A stretch of 64,000 nt of DNA, taken from assembly GCA_023079485.1 (NCBI GenBank), contig CM041092.1, positions 11,979,127 to 12,043,126 of the forward strand, read 5' to 3'. The DNA is from Archilochus colubris. Its lineage: Eukaryota > Chordata > Aves > Apodiformes > Trochilidae. A model generated the notes under the pieces. The model was not told where the DNA came from and ran no database searches. It saw nothing but the letters and a program-made list of their open reading frames with translations. Positions within the stretch are counted from its first letter, which is position 1. Each line of letters begins with the position of its first letter. The translations under genes were made by a program, and so were the position numbers. This document shows positions 11,062 through 23,368 of this stretch, one piece after another.

Positions 11062-14000
11062 AGATAAAACTGTATCAAAGGTGCTGCAACTGTAGCATCT
11101 GATAGCTGACACCAGGCTTCAGAGAGGCTTTTTTGGGTGCATGTTCCTTGCTTTCTGGCATTCATCTGATTGGATCTAAAGCAGAATGTCTCATCCTCTT
11201 TTCTGAAGACTTTCTGCAGGGATAATTCCACACCAGTGTGACTAAAATTTACTTCTGCAAAATAGTCTGCCTCCAAAAGAAACGAAGGACTTTAAATCCT
11301 GCACTTAGATCTGGAATATTACATTTCCATTTTGATGCTTCCATGTACAAAGCCAGAAAGAATTAAATAGGCAAAGAAGCTGCTTCTCTGTTACAGTTCA
11401 AGAGGACCTCAAACTTTGATGGTGCTCTGTGAGAAGGGGTTTTAAGTATGCATTGGAAAGCAGAATCTCTGCATATTGCTCAGCAGAAAAAGTATTCTAC
11501 CATTAGGGGTCATCATTGCTGCATGCACAATTGAGTTAAGACTACCTGTAGCAGCTGAAAGAATTGGCTGTTGACTCTGCAGCTGTGGGATATGGGGAAG
11601 GGTTGTTCATAGTGTGGTGTCAATCCTTTGACCTGTTTTGAAGACTTACAGAGCTCTGGCAAAAAATTTCCAGCAAACTCCACCTGAACATTACCTGGGC
11701 ATTACCTGTCTTTGGAGGCTGATAAGACACTACTGAGTCTAAATTCTTATTTTTAAACTGGTATGTGACTTGGATTTGCCTTTGCCTGTAGCTTAACTGT
11801 GAAATAATTTATTTGGAAGCTAACTTAGGCTACTAAAAATGAATGCTCAAATGATCCTTATTTCATACCGTTACTGTACTATGATTTTCTTAAGAACATA
11901 GTACAAACCACAAGCTTTAGAAGAAACACTGCAGCAAAAGATTTATAAGCAATCATTGGCTATTATCTCTGTCAGGACTTTAGCTAACAGTCTGATAAAT
12001 TCATTATGCAGTAGTTTACTTGATTACCAAGGGGCAACCCAGACAGGTTAAATGTTCTGAAGAACACAATTAAAAAGTTGTCCTCCTTTTTTAGAGACTT
12101 GGAAAAAAGTACCCTTTTCTATATAAATCTTAATTTAAGGTGAGCAGATTCTGCCCTTGTGGAATGTATTATGGTGACTTTCAAGATCTGAGGTTTTCTA
12201 AGTGTGAAGCAGCCCATATGGTGTGAACATTGTCACAGCCTAAAAATGAAGGCAGCAGTTGAGTTTGTGGGGGAGACTAATTCAGTCTTCATATGATCAA
12301 AGTACTACAAGAGGCCTGTAAAAAGTGTTAAATAACTCTGCTCCTGCAAGCTGATGAGGAAATTTTATTCTGGGTACTGAGTTTTGGTTGGTGTAGTCCA
12401 GTGCAGGTATACTTCTGCCACTGCCCTGGTGGAACAGCCAGGGACTCTTTTCCTCAAGAAATGCAGTCCCAGAGCCAGTGTCGTTCTTTCCTAGATTTGG
12501 GCTACTGTATCCTAACTTAATTCAAGTTGCATCTGTGGGGAAATTATGTGGCTGCTGCATGCAATTAATCACACAGATCAGATCCTGTGGTAGCAAGTCA
12601 GGGGTCTGTTCAAGAAATGGATTATATTTTCAGTCAATAGTGGAATTATCATTTTATTGTTTATTATCTATCTGTTACTCCTGTTCTCCATGTGATGGTC
12701 ATGGAAATCCCTGCCCCATACTTTAAGGCTGTGGAGAAAAATAGGAAAAAAAAAAGTAGTATTTAGTCTAAAAACTGAATGATAAGACTTTGTTTCAAAA
12801 GTTTGCATATTCTTAAAATGGCACTTCATAAGCACACTTCTTTCTGACGCCTCACTTTATCTACAGACCATGTTTTATAGCTAGTGAAATCAGAGAAATT
12901 TAGTCAAAGGGAATGCAGTTATGCATAAAGCAGCTCATAGTCTCATGTGGAATGACACCAGTAGCTAAACATAAGCTCTGTTGTCACAAGAAAATCATGG
13001 TGTACTTTGAGGAGCATACAGCTGATATTAAAGAGTGTCATTGACAAAATGTCAGAAACCATTTGAGCTGCTGATAGTAGCCATGAACTATGTACAGTCA
13101 AAATTATTGTCAACCTTTATGTTTAAAATAAGGTGATGTGCAGTTTGTTATGGGTAAATATTTGACTTGTTTTAAAGACAGTTGAATGCAGGGTAAACAC
13201 CCATAAGTATTAAGTTAGGATTTACTTCCTGCAAGCACTGCTAGAAGAAAGGTGAAAGACATTTGTCCTCCATGCTGAGGCAAAGCTATTGGGTAGGAAG
13301 AGGTCATGCAGCACTGCATGGAGGCCTGGATGAGATGTGGTTCCAGTGCAAGGAGAACACCTCTTGGCAATTTCCACACATGCTGTCTTGCTGCTTTTTT
13401 CCCCAAGCAGAATGTATTGATGGGCAGGGCACAGATCAGGATTTCAGATAACTGAGCTGTGGTTGTGGTTGTATCAGCATCTACCCTTGTATGCTGCACT
13501 TGACTTCCCTCTGCCTTGATTTATTCCTTACTATAACAAGGTGTTAACTCTGATTTTTCTCTGGAAAATGTTTAAGATTTGATTTAGTTGTTTCACAAAA
13601 GTCAGTTAATTACCACACAGAAAAATAACTCAAAGTGCAAATACCAGCATGACTGGTCTGAGGACATAAGTCAGTAACTTCACCATATTATCACTAATAT
13701 TCCCAGCAAAGTTGTTATGTAATCCTTACGTAGGTAAAGTGCTTATTGAATTTAGATGACAGGCTTGGGCTCTGCATGGGAAAATACTTTGATCTTGGAA
13801 AAGAGCCATCACATTGAGAATGGAAATTAAAATGAAGCTTCTGATTTGATTCTGGCCTTTATAAAAAGCCTCATGTCCAAAGCTCGGGTGAATGGAAACT
13901 TTTGTTAAACACGAGTGCTCTGGATTGAGCTGTCTTTGAGGGCACACTGGATGTGAGTGCTCAGAAGGAGCTTGCACCAGCTGAAGGAGAACATGGCCTT

Positions 14001-14439
14001 CTCAGGTCACAGGCCAGTGGCATTGCCCACTATCTTGTTAGGCAGCCAGGATCTGCTCTTAGTGGTAGATAACAAGATCTGTATTGCCTGATCATTGTTT
14101 GGACTACTTATCAAGGGGAAGAAGAAATTTTCCCTTTGTGCCAGATATCCTGCCTGGCTTCTCTGTTGATGAAAATTCTTACAGTAGTTTTATTTTACAA
14201 GCCTAAATGCATTTTTACACGTTGTGTGGCAACCTCATGCCACGTGTACACGATGTTCTGCCTTTTACTGGTGTAATTGGCTGCCCTTGAACAGACAGTG
14301 GATGGGACTTGGTAAGAAGACAGAACAATTGCAATGAATCAGAAACCTCAGGAGAGTGGTTTACTGTGACTTGCATGAAGATCATTTCCCACTCAGACTA
14401 CCCAGAGGTAGGCCCTTCCTTGGACTGGTACCATTGAAA

Positions 14440-14496
14440 GGTGAAATCTAGAGAAATCAGGTAATTTCTCCCAATGGCAGGTGAAATCTAGAGATG
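14440..14496. repeat. Direct repeat GGTGAAATCTAGAGA
   Basis: The 15-base motif GGTGAAATCTAGAGA occurs twice about 40 bases apart in the large intron. Related CCATTG/CAATGG bases precede each copy. It is probably a small local duplication. Confidence 0.75.
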
Positions 14497-17400
14497 TCCA
14501 AAGAAAACAAGTATGGGATCAAGTTTTTTTTCTAAAACTGCCTGAGAAACTTTCTGAAGTATACTGGAAGATGACTTTTCAGAGAGAAAGCTGCAGGTCA
14601 AAAAACTCTCCATGTGCTCCAACAGGCAATGAAGATGTATTTTAGGACCACTTTAACTAGTGATCCTAGATATCATATTGATATTGTCACTTTGATAAGG
14701 AAATCATATTTATTAATAAAGCCCAGAGCAAATTTGAATAAAATATTGCTTTGATGCCTGTAGGAAGACCAGTGAGAGACAGGAAAGGAAACACTACTTA
14801 GGGAATGAAATTGGGCTCCTTTGTGAAATGGCATTGTTCATCTTTGCTGGACAATAAACACTGCTGGTCATGGCCTGTTGCAGGAGCAGTGGCAAAGAGG
14901 ATGCTTGCAGACAAACTTTTGAATGGCAAATTGTAATATTCCCCAGTTACAGGCTTTTGCCTTGCTGGCTCAGAGGTTTCTCTAACACATTTGCAATGTT
15001 CCTCCACCAGATCTGGGTATCTTAGAGTCTATGAGGACCCAAGTTGCCAGAGAATCAGGCCTCAGGATTTAATTCCAGGCTTATGAATTCTTAAATAGGA
15101 CTGTGTCATACTGCTGAGTTCAGCCTTTTAGCCAAGGGATATTCCTAAAGAAGTCAAACTCGTCCCAAATGTACAGTGGAACTCCTTTCAGGTATTTAAA
15201 CATAGTCAGTCTTAGGAAAAATAGCATAATATATAAAAGATGGCACTCGGTGGACTTAAGTGTTTACTTGATTTCATGCTATTGGAACAAAAAGGATCTT
15301 GGTGTCCTAGCTGTGTTTCCAAAATAGTAGCTGTCATTTTCTGTTTGTTTTGAATGTGATGCTAGAGAGCTACTAGAGCTCAAATGTTTGCAGTGTACTC
15401 AGTGTAAGGAAACATCACCTGCTTGTTGGAAACATGGGGCTGGGGCAAGTTTCCTTAAAATGAACCCCTTCACTTTATACAGCCTGCTGGTATCCTTTGA
15501 GTTGAAAGCAGTTTGTAATATAAGCACATTTTGTAGCGCTTAAAATGGAGCTCTAGTGCCTGATAATACAAGATAAGGAGAAAATGCTTCTTAGGATGTG
15601 TGTACTCATGTTTATATTGTGTGTCTATGCATAATATGTTTGTATGCACATGCCATTTATATAGATACACACCCACCTACATAGGTATAGGTGATGTGTG
15701 TGTTTTGAAAATTGATATTAGAGGTGATATTTACATGATGCATTACAGAGCCATCCAATAAATAGACCACACTCTGTTTTCTCTGCACTGTGATGGACAA
15801 GTCTGCCATACTTCTGGGATTTTAAAAGCTCATGTTTCATTACAAACAATCTTGCTTTAGAAACTTTTCTTTTTTATTAGCTTATATGTGGGAACTTCCC
15901 CCTCAGAATTTAGACTTGTATCTTGCCAGTTTTATAATAAAATGTTCTCAGTTGTTAATGAAATGTAACCTCTATTTCTGGTCCTGAAGCCTGTTTTTTG
16001 CAATAGATGCCATTTTGTAAGGAGCAGAATAGCCTCCATTGCTTGACTTCTGGGGTAACATCTGGCTCTCCAGAGATAGTGAACATTTTTGCCACAGTCT
16101 TTGCTGTGCCTAGGTCACAAAATGATAGCATGCATAAAGTGTTGTAATCTCTTATGGAACAGAAATCCAAATGTGTCATGATTCAATGCTGGATACTTTT
16201 TGCTGGTACTTATTTGAGATGCCTTTGACACATGTAATGCAACTGCCTATGACTTGTAAAAAGCCTTTCATGATATATTGTGTGCTGTCTAAAACACAAG
16301 AGCAATGTGGATTTAATCTGTATGTGAATTCTGCTTCTAAATCTGTTAAACAAATTCTTCCTTTTCAGGATGTGGATGTAAACAGCATATTCTAATAGAA
16401 CTGTATGTGTAAAAACCTGTGCTCAATCTAACATGCTTGGATTATGTATGAACTGGTGAAGCAATTGTGCTTTATATAAATATATATGTATGCTATCAGT
16501 AATGCTGGATGTCCATGCTCAAATGATTCTAGACCTGAAAAAGGAACAAGCAGGAGGTTTGGTTTGATAGTTTGTCAGGTTAATGCCAGCTAACATTTAA
16601 TTGTCTGCTGGAAACTACACTTAACACTTGTTTAGAGTCTGCAAACACTCTCAGTAGATGTGAATTAATAACATCAGCTGTGCTCATTGGAGAATCGAAG
16701 TGTTGCCCTATGCCAATGTCTGCTAATACAAGCTGCCTAATGCTGCCTCTTGATCTTATGGATCTATACTTCATCTGCAGTTTAGTATAATGCAAAGTGA
16801 CATGAGAGAGTGCCTCTCTGTTATTAAAATCACATTTCCCTTAGACTGGATGCTGAAATGGATGGTGCATACAGAGTATGACTATTTCAGAAGTTAGTAG
16901 ATGGTAGTGTGGATCTTCCCTCAACCTATCAAGTGATAAAAGGCATTTAGGCAGTTCTGGTGCATCAGATTGATGCCTGGACTACAGTCAGGAGACTGCA
17001 GTTCCTTAACTGCTGCTTCATCTGAACTCAGAGACTTCTGCACAGATAGGTGCAGGCAGATGCAAGCACGTACTGCTCTGCTCTGGCTGGCCAGGTGGCA
17101 GTGCCATCTGAGTGCAGCACTGCTTAGGCTCTGCACCTCAGCAGAGGCTTTCTAGAGGTTGTGGAGGCCATCAGGAGGCTGCCAAAGCAAAGCATTGAGG
17201 GATGATCTGTAAGCTTGAGAGTTGTGACTGAATTTAATTTGGAGCCAATGCTGGCTGCCCTCTGCTGAAAGAATTGCTGTTGTGGGTAAAACAAATATTA
17301 ATGCTTTTTTTTCCTCTTGAAATTAATAAAGCAACTGATTAAAATTCTTTTGCAAAAAGATAGCATGTATATTGTATATATGATATAGTTGAAATCAATG

Positions 17401-18456
17401 CTTTTTCTAAATAATACCAACTTTCCTATTTGTCAAACCCAGACCATGCATAGTTGGGTGGGTGAGGATTTGCCAGCTAGGACAACTACAGCTTCCTCAG
17501 GGCCTGGTGAAGGAAACTTGGAAGAAAAATGTAAACAGGTAGACTGAAAGCTGTGTGAACTAATCACACTAATCTCGTTTGTAGTCTCAAATGTCTAGCT
17601 GTGTGAAGAGGGCTTGACTGGGAGTCTGAAAAAAGTATGTGTGTCTGTGAAGTAATTTTTAGCTTTGGTGTGCTTTTCTGTTAATTTTCTTGTTGTAGTT
17701 CCTCATAAAGAATCAGGGTCTGCAGTCTTTCCTTTCTGCTGGGCTGACAGTGTTGTGAGCTCATTGCCAACAGAAGTTTGAGTAACTGAAAAGTGCTTTC
17801 ATATAGCTCAGCCAGCTAGCTGATTATTCTGCTTGGTCTGTTTGACCAGCCCCAGCAGCAATCATAAGGCATTTGTATTAAGCTTAGGTCACTGACCACC
17901 TTTCTTCTCTAGAATCAATGGACCTTACCCTTGATCTTTTTGCTTAATAAGCCCAAGACATTTCAAAGAGGCTTTATTGTACTCAACAGAGTTTCAGATT
18001 TTGATAAAGCTGGCCAACACCTACTGTCTAGGTGAAAACAAACCCCAAAAGTTGATGAAGCTTTTGGGTCCCTTTTGCAGCTGACTCTGGACAGCAAGAA
18101 TTACACTGACCAAAGTTTGAAACTTTGGGAGTTTCTGCTGGCTTGTGGAACCTGTTTCCCGGCTACATTGTAATGAGGAAAATAATTGAGTTACATAAGC
18201 AATCCTTTGCAAATGATTGAAGAATCTGAGGTGGAGCCAGACCCCTTCACTGGAATAGTCAGGTTCTAAAGTCACTGGAGTTTCTCCAGTTTAAGGCAGC
18301 AGAGAACAGCTTCATTGAGATTAGATTATTTGTAGGGTCTGTGGTGTATGCACTGGAAGGAGATGGATTACTGTTCCACACGAAGGGTGCAGGGACACAA
18401 AGGCAAGGGAAAATTCAAATATTACTGTCTTCAAGCTATAGATCATCATGCATGAG

Positions 18457-18487
18457 TGTTGCATGGAGAATATTGTTGCATGGAGAA
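18457..18487. repeat. Direct repeat TGTTGCATGGAGAA
   Basis: Two exact copies of a 14-base motif are separated by three bases within the large intron. Local duplication with no evident function. Confidence 0.8.
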
Positions 18488-19613
18488 CATATATATTGTG
18501 TACAGAAATAATTTTTTAAAATTGTTTTAAATTTATCTGCTCCTGGAGTAATCTAATGAAACAAGGGCCAAGATTTCCAGAAATGACCAGTGATTCTGAG
18601 ATGATGCAAATGTCCACTGGTTTGTCACAAGCTGAAAAACCACAGCCTGTAGGTTTAAAATTCTTAAAAACGTTATCTGTTAAAGATGTCTTCAGACTAG
18701 ATAAATGTATGGTAAGTAAATGAAACTTAGAGGGTCATCAGGTGTGTCCAGAACTAATTATTAGATGTGTAGGAAAACTGATCATTATACTCTTTGTTAC
18801 TGAAGTAAAATGAACTGTATGCAAACTTGCAAGTATTGCAAGACTGAAACTTGAAGCATGCTATAAATGTGATTTCAAGCTAGTGTGGACCTTGCAGTTT
18901 TTGAGGTCAGTGGTGTTGATTTTTTTGTAACAGGGACCAAGACCTGTATCTTAAATAGGACAGGAAGTTATGGCTGAACTTGTTCAAGTAATTACTTTTG
19001 CCCAAAATAAACTTTTAAGTGTAGCTGTGTGGCTGAGGACTGGTTAAAAAGAGCACAGCCAAGGTTAACTCATGTATCTCCAGTGTTGATTTTGATAGCT
19101 TCAGAGGAGCACTGCTTCCAGGCTGTGTTAGCATTTTGCTTTATTTGAAAAAGCATAGATCGTAAGTCTGCTTTCTTTCAAGCTACATAAAATTGTAAGC
19201 ATTGTGAGCAAATTTTTAGTGCTTCATTCAAAGCCCAACGACCTGTTTGCAGGCAACAGCAAAGCTACTGAAAAGCACAGGGTGTAGAGAATATTGGCAG
19301 ACACTCCTGAAGACAAACTGGATTTTGTGCAAAGAGGGAGGATGGACACACTCCTGTTTTCATTTGTTTTCATTAAATCCAAAACAAAAAAGTGTAACAA
19401 AATTGAAGTGACTTCTGGGAGCTGAAACATCACTCAGAAACTCGTGTAGCACCACATCTGTGCTATCTGTATGTGTGTGTTAAGATTAAACTATACCAGT
19501 TAGATAACCCTCTGCTTCAAAGTGAAGCCACAGGGTCATAAAGTCCCTGGTGGAGCTTTGAAGATTTTGCCCAGATCTGCAAAATGCAACTTAGGCCCCT
19601 CTGACACACAAGA

Positions 19614-19636
19614 AAGGTACCTTCAGAAGGTACCTT
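19614..19636. repeat. Twin palindromes AAGGTACCTT
   Basis: The self-complementary decamer AAGGTACCTT occurs twice, separated by CAG. The second copy extends to the 12-base palindrome GAAGGTACCTTC. It could be a small duplication or a dimeric protein site. No further context supports either reading. Confidence 0.8.
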
Positions 19637-21942
19637 CTTCTCATTGTAGAGTGTGTCTGCTCTGGCACCTGATTTGTTCTGTTTATGTAGAAGGTCTCCA
19701 AGGATGACCTTATTTCTAACCGACTGATGGGAGATGTGTGGGACAAAGGTGCCTTCAATCCTTTCTACCCTCAAGCAGCTCCTGACTTACCAGTTGATTT
19801 TTTAAGGTATTCTAGTTTGAAAATTCTCAACCTGGGAAACCTTCTTGATCAGTTTTACTCTTTTTTTTAATCTCAATGCATACAAGGTCTGCTTGTTCTG
19901 ACACAGAAGATTTGCATGTCTACTTCCTAACCATCTAGGATATGCATGTCATTCACAAAAAGGAATGTGCTTTGGCATGAGTTTTTCACATTGCATTCAG
20001 TTCAATGTTCTGATTGTTCTTCTGAGAGCTCTTGCTTGCAGTAATATTTTTATTACAGAGAATACTGTGCAGGTGAAAACATAAGTTCTTGGGTCAAAAT
20101 GGACATAAAATAGACATCATTGTTGGATACCAGGCAGGCTTAATGGCAGAGTTGCCCAAAATTAAAGGTCAGAGGAGGGTATAACATGGGGCTGAGAAAG
20201 ATGTGGGGAAATTTTTTTCCCCACTTCTTTCATTCTTAGATCTTTGGTGTGAAATGACTACTGCCATGTTGTGTTTCTGTTCAAGTCAGTGAGAGATTTG
20301 TCAGGAGGCAGCATGATCCATCTGGAATGAGGAGTCTGAAGACCTGTTGTCTGCAGTCTTTGGAAGCCTGCTGAATGTTATGTGGCTCAGTTTCTTTGGC
20401 CACATGAAAAGGATGTGAATTGAAAAACTTTGTATATCAAAAGCTATGCTACAGTAAAATTGTGGCTGACAGCAGAAGGAAAAGAATAGCTTGATTTGTA
20501 ATTTGCACCCTGAAGCTAAGAGGTACTTGGAGTCCCCTCACAGCAGAAGGGGTTTTGTGTGCCCAAGTTCATCTGCTAAAGGGTTGCACAGGGAACTGCA
20601 AACACACTTAATTGCTGAAACTTTACAGACACATTACTTACTAAAAACTCCTTTGAACGGATGAGAGCAATGAACATAGTTCACTCATGACCACAGCAGT
20701 GAATGTTACTGTTACCCTCTTTGTTCTTTTTCATTTTTAGGAAATTTTAGAAAGTTCAAGAAGGAGTCGGGCACAGGTGTCTGCTCTTCCTAAGCCTGTA
20801 TCTGTGTTGCTCCAAACTCAGAGCATGTGTAACTTTGCTACTTACTTGTGAGCCTAAGCCACTGCTTTGTATCCAGATATGTATTCTGGAGGTTAATATA
20901 GCAATAGCTATGCCCCTCTCGGAGAAGGTGGTCCTACAGACCATCAGAGATCCTTCATAATTTTTTTTCTTGTTCTTTTAATTAATTTTTGTATGCTTGT
21001 ATATTTCCAAGGCAAAGACAGGGAGAAAAACAGGATTCTTGCAATCCATGTGAGTCTTACACTGCTGGAGAAGTCCAGTTAGGAACATGTGATGTTAATT
21101 ACTCATGCAGTTCTGCACTCTGTGATTTATTCTGCTTTTATTCCCATTTAATTCCATTGTCTTAGTTCAGGATACACAGAGGTTTACGTTTACTAACGGA
21201 ATTAGTGGAGATCCTGCTCTGGCAGCTGTTTTTGCCAGACAGATAGGGAAACCCTGTCCAGTGAAATTAATAGTAAAATTCTCTATTGTTTTGATGGTAC
21301 CCTGGTTTCACTCATTACATTTAGGGAATCTGATGGGGTTTAGCCTGTCCATGGATGAGAGAAAGGTGGTTCTCACTACCCCTTTACATCTTCTGCTTAC
21401 AGTGGAGTCTTTCGTTGCTGAAACAGCCTCAATGGTGAGACTTGTAAGGAGAGGTAGGAAAACAGAGCAGGGATTGTCTGTCTGATGCTTAGTCAGATGC
21501 TTAGGAAGAGGAGAACTTGGGTGGGAAAAGATCTAGTTCCCTTTGCATGTGAAATAGAAAGCGCAGGAAAGACACGTTGTAGTTCTAGATTGTTCGTACT
21601 TGTCTGACCTTCTGGTTTTGTTACTTGTAAATTTTTTCACTAACTTTTTCAGTTCAAATATAGGCTGATCAGCACAATGGTAAGATATTCTCACTAGCTG
21701 TGAGTAGCTGTATGCTTTACATCTGAGCAGTATATTGTAAGCCCTAAGAACTCAAGTATTAAGTATAGCAGTTAACAATTCCTTCTGAATCATAACAAGA
21801 AATATGGAACAAAGTTGTCTAGTATGGGAGTCTTCTTTTGTTCAAAAAGACACATTGTTTGCAGTCAGAATTGTTACCAACAGAATGCATACTCTTTTCA
21901 AAGAATAAAAATTGATGGTCTTTCCTTTCTTCTTCTTTTCAG

Positions 21943-22086
21943 GCAGCACAAATAGTCCTGATTTCTCTCTTTGAATTGAACACTCCTGAGTTTACCATGT
22001 TACTTGGTGCCTTGCCCAAAACATTCCAGGATGGTGCTACCAAGCTTCTGCATAACCACCTCAAGAACTCCAGTAACACCAGTGTG
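21943..22086 (+). CDS. CLASP2: CLASP2 exon: end of TOG3
   Basis: A 144-base exon, phase 0 at both ends, encoding local residues 233-280. It carries AAQIVLISLFELNTPEF, TMLLGALPKTFQDGATKLL and HNHLKNSSNTSV. This closes the third TOG-like helical array and moves into the polar linker. The acceptor ends CTTCTTCTTTTCAG and the donor is GTGTG|GTGAGA. Confidence 0.97.
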
Positions 22087-23261
22087 GTGAGAGGCTCTTG
22101 TTGATAAACTGTTGCAGATGTTCAGTATCATGAGTTATCTGTAGCTGTTGCCTTGAAGCAATATGGCAAGAGGCTTCTGTTTGTTCCTTTTATAGGGACT
22201 GTGAAAACAAAAATCTGTTATTTTTAAGTTTAATATACTCATAACCAGTACAGATATTTTTTTTTAAAGTAAAAAATTGATTGAAAAGTGCATGAAAGTT
22301 GATGGGATTTGTGCTTTCAAGTGGGTGATGCTTTTGAAAATCCTGCCAGTACTGATCATCTGACTAAAACAGAGATCCTGATACTAGAGATTTTCTGAGT
22401 TTACTACTATTGGAATCAGTTTAATAAGAGATGTATTGTTTAATAAGAAGCTTGCAGGATCTTTAATGTGACCTACTAGGTCTTCTCAGTCTACACCTAT
22501 CACCTTATCTTTTGGTTTTACATGAAGGTCTTTGGTATTTTTATTTCTCTGAAGGAATATGTTAGCAGAAATGTAAGTGTCCTTCTAAACTTTTACTCGT
22601 AGAGCAGCAGTTCCATCTTTGCACTTCCACAGGGATAAGTAGACCTTTGTTTGAAGTTAGAACTGCAATGTTAGGCTTCCAGGCAAATGGACTGGATTCT
22701 CTAGTCCCTTCCACCTTGTGTGAAGTGTCAGAACTGGGAGCAATTTCTATTAATTTTGCTGTGGTATAAATGATTGTGCAGGCCAATGGAAAAATGATCA
22801 GTTAGATTGCTTACTTATGCTCATAACAAGCACAATTGGAATGCTTTAGACAATGCAGAAAATAGCTTTGTAATTAAACTCTTAAATTGCCAGAGTAATA
22901 TGGTCTACATGCTTCGGAGTCTGGAAAGGAGCGTCTAAAATGCAGGGTAGCTTGGTGGATGGGTAAATCATTTCTGTGGTGGTGTTTACAATCCACATGT
23001 GTGGTTTAGTTAAAACTGTAGGTTCTGTGGATCATAGAAAAGTGCACATGTACTTTTTTCATGCTCAGAGCAGTATTTTCCAGAACATACTGAGTACATG
23101 AACCATGGTTTTAGACTTTTAGATCAAGAGCCAGCACCAAAGCTGCACTAAGCTTGCCTAGCATGAGCAAAGACAGTGTTTGAACCTGTTGCTGTTGCTG
23201 TGTACTCCTGCTTGTGCATGGTGACACATTGCTAATTCCTGTCTTCCTGCTTCTGTGTCAG
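22087..23261 (+). other. Intron (1.2 kb)
   Basis: AT-rich intron with no exon or repeat that I recognise. Confidence 0.8.
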
Positions 23262-23368
23262 GGTTCCCCCAGCAATACCCTCGGTCGGACTCCTTCCCGG
23301 CACTCCAGCAGCAGAACCAGCCCCTTAACTTCACCTACCAACTGTTCCCATGGTGGACTGTCTCCAAG
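23262..23368 (+). CDS. CLASP2: CLASP2 exon: Ser/Pro linker (GSPSNTLGRTPSRHSSS)
   Basis: The exon encodes local residues 281-315 and two bases of a serine. The segments are GSPSNTLGRTPSRHSSSRTS and PLTSPTNCSHGGLSPS. The region is disordered in character, rich in Ser, Thr and Pro, with several S/T-P pairs that could be proline-directed kinase sites. The donor is CCAAG|GTAATG. The split AG joins equally well to the cassette exon at 28288 or directly to the exon at 31958. Both begin with T and restore serine, so the cassette can be skipped in frame. Confidence 0.97.

Larger units (their letters stand above)
10126..21942 (+). other. Large intron (11.8 kb)
   Basis: The longest intron in the window interrupts the TOG3 coding region. 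I see no additional in-frame exon, RNA gene or CR1 copy. Minor features are a poly-A run at about 10886-10902, a short tandem duplication at 11019-11061, direct repeats at 14440-14495 and 18457-18487, and paired 10-bp palindromes at 19614-19636. The sequence is otherwise AT-rich and unremarkable. Confidence 0.75.
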
